64,000 nucleotides of DNA from Erinaceus europaeus (Eukaryota > Chordata > Mammalia > Eulipotyphla > Erinaceidae): contig NW_026647188.1 in NCBI RefSeq assembly GCF_950295315.1, positions 248,001 through 312,000 on the forward strand. The letters run 5' to 3'. Positions 60,975-64,000 of this stretch are shown here, piece by piece. The notes under the pieces are model-generated. The model did not search any database. It was not told the DNA's origin and saw nothing but the letters and a program-made list of their open reading frames with translations. Both the position numbers and the translations under genes were made by a program. Positions within the stretch are counted from its first letter, which is position 1, and each line of letters begins with the position of its first letter.

Positions 60975-61288
60975 GTTGGAGTTGGGCAGTGGCACAGCCG
61001 GTTAAGCACACATGGCGCAAAGCTCAAGGACTAGCAGAAAGATCCTGGTTGAGTCCCTGGCTCCCTACCTGCCCGGGAGTCCCTTCACAGGTGGTGAAGC
61101 AGGTCTGCAGGTGTCTGTCTTTCTCTCCCCCTCTATGTCTTCCCTTCCTCTCTCCATTTCTCTCTGTCCTATCCAACAACAACGACATTAATAACCACAA
61201 CAATGTTAAGCAACAAGGGCAACAGAAAGGAAAAATAAAGAAAAATAAAGAAAGAGTGGAAAAGAATAGAAAAGAAAAAAAAAGAAAG
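60975..61288 (+). repeat. Hedgehog-type tRNA-derived SINE, plus strand
   Basis: The head GGCAGTGGCACAGCCGGTTA, B-box-like TGGTTGAGTCCC and the same body as the 54308 copy are present, with an extended A-rich tail. Short GGAGACA repeats flank it (60968-60974 and 61289-61295). Confidence 0.85.
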
Positions 61289-61499
61289 GGAGACAATGAG
61301 ACCTTGGTGACAACAACAACAACAAAATAAAATAACCTATTTATACTCTAGAATTGCAGAATGGCTACGGCAATGGATCTGTCAGCATTAAGTCCTGAAT
61401 TCAGTTCACAGCATTGCATGTGCCATAGTCATGCTCTGCTTCTCTTTTTTGTATTAATAAGTAACATTTTTTTTTTCCTTTTTAACTTTCTTTGTTTTA

Positions 61500-62839
61500 A
61501 AACTGCGGTTTCTGCCCGGTTCCTACCCAGCTCCAAGATTGGCTCCTGCCTGGCTCTGCCCAGCTCCTAGTGCAGCTCCCACCTGCCAGCGCACTGGCCA
61601 TCTCATTGTGCACAGGCGGACTGCAGTCCCCCCAGGACTGTCCCAGCAGACACAAGAGCCCCAGGCGCCCCCCGTCCACCCCCACCGCACATGGAGCCCA
61701 GCCAGGCCCAAACCTTCCGGAAGGGGTGGGGGGGTAGGGGGGGAACTGAGAGTGGCCTCCCTGGACCAGCAGGTTGCAAAGTGCCAGACCCTCAGCCCAG
61801 ACTCAATTCACAGCCCAGCACAGCTCCACATGGGTTCACGCCAGCAGGCCTGGGGCACTTCTCTGAAACGCATGTCTCTTCCAAGAGAGACAGAGGCAGA
61901 GAAAACACTCCACTTCTAGAAATGCCAGGAGACCCCCAACCTGGACCCACACCCCGAGCCCCAGCCTTCACCCTAGTCTGGGAGCTTGGCTCGCCATGTT
62001 GCCCCAGGCCAAACTTGAAGTTCAAGATTCCAAACCATCTTCCCAGAGGACCTCATCATGGACCACACTGAGAGGAAGGACAGCCGGCGCACATTTCGGG
62101 TGGGGGGGGCACACGGAAAGTTCTCTGGGCTTGGCCGCTCCTGAAGCCACAGCAGGCTGGTGGGTTCCTGGGTCCCCTCCTGCCCGGGCGGTTGGGGTGG
62201 GCGGGAGGCACACTGTCCGGAATCCTCCTGCGCAGGAGGGTCCTCACCCTCGGGGTGCTGGGAGCTGCTGGCATGGACATGCTGGGGAAGCCCAGGGACC
62301 CAAGGACCCCTCTCCCGGCAGGAAGGAAAGGGAAGGCCAGCCTCCCAGACTCTCTGGCGGGGTCCCTGCGCTCCTGCTCCCAGAAGCCAAAAGCAGCTGG
62401 ATCTGGGGGTGCACAGCCACCCTTCTAGGGTGTCCCTGCCTGGGGACAGGGTCCCTGGGACTCTGGCCCCTCAGCGGCTGCACCCTGACTTCGCCCTTCC
62501 CCCCACCAAGCACCTTCCCAGGCAGGCACAATACCCAAGCCATTGAGGGCACAGGGCCCCTGGGGCCACTTACTTGGCATTGGAGGAATCCCAGTAGATG
62601 GGCTCCAGCAAGATGGACCTGGCCGAGGCTGTCATGCACAGACAGCACTGTCCCGAGTCCTCAGCAGTACTTCCACGCGGGGGGCCTCCGCACAGTCGTG
62701 GCCAGGTGCTCAGGGCACGGGGTCGAGCCCCAGCACTGGGGCCTATGGGTGCGATGCAATGCAATGCAGCGTGGGGGCAAGGAGACATTAGAGCACAGGC
62801 CGCTGGGCTCCATGGCGCTGCTCTGGACGCAGCTGGGAC
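61500..62839. other. GC-rich block, unassigned
   Basis: Composition shifts sharply to high GC, with many CpGs near 62060-62260. A 370-codon frame starts at 61996 but runs through the SINE at 62840 and the L1 3' UTR after it, so it is not a conserved gene as it stands. Its first ~270 codons are glycine/proline-rich without a recognised domain. It could be a CpG island or degraded GC-rich unique sequence. It shows no similarity to the macrosatellite unit that I can see. Confidence 0.4.
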
Positions 62840-63003
62840 AAAGGGAAGAAGAGAAGAAGGGAAGACCAGGAGAGAAAGACACTTGCAGACCTGCTTCACT
62901 GACTGTGAAGCCAGACCCCTGCAGGTGGGGAGCTGGGGGCTGGAACCAGGATCCTTATGCTGTACCACTTGCGCTAAACCCACTGCACTACCTCCGAACT
63001 CCC
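62840..63003 (-). repeat. Truncated hedgehog-type SINE, minus strand
   Basis: The plus strand shows GAGAGAAAGACACTTGCAG, CTGCAGGTGGGGAGCTGG, GGAACCAGGATCC and a degenerate complement of the tRNA-like head. The 3' tail half is missing. Confidence 0.8.
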
Positions 63004-63450
63004 TTTTTTAAATTTTTTATTTATAAAAAGGAAACATTGAGTAAAGCACAGGGGTACAACTCCACACGATTCCCACCACCAGACTCTGTATCCCATCCCC
63101 TCCCCTGATAGCTTTCTTATTCTTTAACCCTGGGAGTATGGACCCAAGGTCATTGTGGGATGCAGAAGATGGAAGGTCTGGCCTCTGCAATTGCTTCCTC
63201 GCTGAACATGGCCGTTGACTGGTTGATCCATACTCCCAGCTTGTCTCTCTCTTTCCCTAGTGGTGAAGGGCTCTGGGGAAGCAGAGCTCCAGGACACACT
63301 GGTGGGGCTGTCTGTCCTGGGAAGTCTGGTCAGCATCATGCTAGCACCTGGAACCTGGTGGTTGAAAAGAGTTAACACTCAAAGCCAAACAAATCATTGA
63401 CCAATCATGGACCTAAGCTGGAATAGTGCAGATGATGAGTTGAGGGGATT
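63004..63450 (-). repeat. LINE-1 3' UTR fragment, minus strand
   Basis: It matches 54940-55360 in the same orientation, for example GGGGTACAACTCCACAC, GGGAGTATGGACCCAAGGTC and TTGACTGGTTGATCCATACT, and the reverse complement of 43400-43900. It is truncated in the 3' UTR. Confidence 0.85.
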
Positions 63451-63481
63451 CTTAAAAAATTGTTTAATAATTTTAAAATAG

Positions 63482-63690
63482 GCACAGGTGGTGGTGACCT
63501 CAGTTGAGCATGCACATAACCATGACTAATGACCCAGGTTCAAGGCCCCAGTGCCTACCTGCTAGGGGGTGGGGTTATGCTTGACAAGCAAGCAGAGCTG
63601 TACGTGTCTTTCTCTCTCTCCATTATCTCCCTTCTTTGTATGAATTGCCTTGTTCTATCAAATCAAAATTTAATTGTAAATACAAATTCC
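63482..63690 (+). repeat. tRNA-derived SINE, plus strand
   Basis: A-box-like GGTGACCTCAGTTGAGC and B-box-like AGGTTCAAGGCCC precede a short pyrimidine body (TCTTTCTCTCTCTCC). Confidence 0.6.
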
Positions 63691-63709
63691 TTAAAAATAA
63701 TCTAAGCAA

Positions 63710-63935
63710 AGTCAGGAGGTAGCACAGTGGGTTAAGTACACTGGCTCTCAAACTGCAGAGGGTTTGCTTCACAGGCAGTGAAGCAGGTCTGCAGGTGTCT
63801 TTCTCTCCCCCTCTCTGTTTTCTCCTCCTCTCTCCATTTCTCTCTGTCCTATCCAAGTACAAGGACATCAATAAGAACAATAATAACTACAACAATAAAA
63901 TAACAAGGACAACAAAAGGGAAAATAAATATTTTA
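63710..63935 (+). repeat. Hedgehog-type SINE, plus strand, B-box region deleted
   Basis: The head GGTAGCACAGTGGGTTAAG is followed almost directly by GCAGAGGGTTTGCTTCACAG. Compared with the 54308 copy, about 50 bp including the B box is missing. Body and AATAAATA tail are intact. Confidence 0.8.
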
Positions 63936-64000
63936 AAAATTAAAAAATAATTTTAAAATATTTTATTATCTTTATTTATTGGATAGTAACAGCAGAAATC

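Noticed and set aside
61996..63108. 370-codon frame as a conserved gene
   Set aside because: Its C-terminal third is antisense SINE and L1 3' UTR, and the rest has no recognised domain.

Overview
The window is mammalian, most likely hedgehog (Erinaceidae). This is inferred from many tRNA-derived SINEs of a type I associate with the hedgehog, whose plus-strand copies begin with a short tRNA-like head (GTGGCGCAGCGGGTTAAGC) and end in (AAAT)n, together with mammalian L1 fragments. There is no bacterial operon structure, no CRISPR array and no intact single-copy protein gene. The long open frames are nearly all low-complexity or repeat-derived.

Positions 1-42546 are one head-to-tail macrosatellite: a partial unit (1-1328) and ten full units of about 4.05-4.19 kb. 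The array runs off the left edge. Each unit holds, in order: a strong G-quadruplex motif; a CpG-rich block with GC boxes; a chain of exon-like segments with good splice signals; a pyrimidine minisatellite; a (GGAT)n tract; a (TTC)n tract; one minus-strand SINE; a nested three-copy module made of a minus-strand SINE fragment plus spacer; an AT/GC-mixed unique segment; and a G-rich segment. Units 1-8 are nearly identical. The last two units diverge increasingly toward the right edge, as expected of an array homogenised by unequal exchange or conversion. The array stops abruptly at 42546, eight bases before the G4 motif of what would be the next unit.

Positions 42547-64000 are ordinary interspersed-repeat DNA. 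They hold an L1 3' UTR and a 5'-truncated L1 on the plus strand, two putative PH-domain exons of an ARHGAP20-like RhoGAP gene or pseudogene on the minus strand (46777-47939), a solo LTR with clear terminal inverted repeats and a 4-bp target duplication (50546-51005), and a rearranged minus-strand L1 cluster (53700-57740). Many SINEs are present, several with target-site duplications, along with a GC-rich unassigned block (61500-62839).

The candidate novel system is the macrosatellite. Its CpG/GC-box/G4 head next to an in-frame exon chain resembles the promoter-per-unit layout known from other mammalian macrosatellites such as D4Z4 and DXZ4, although I see no sequence homology to either.
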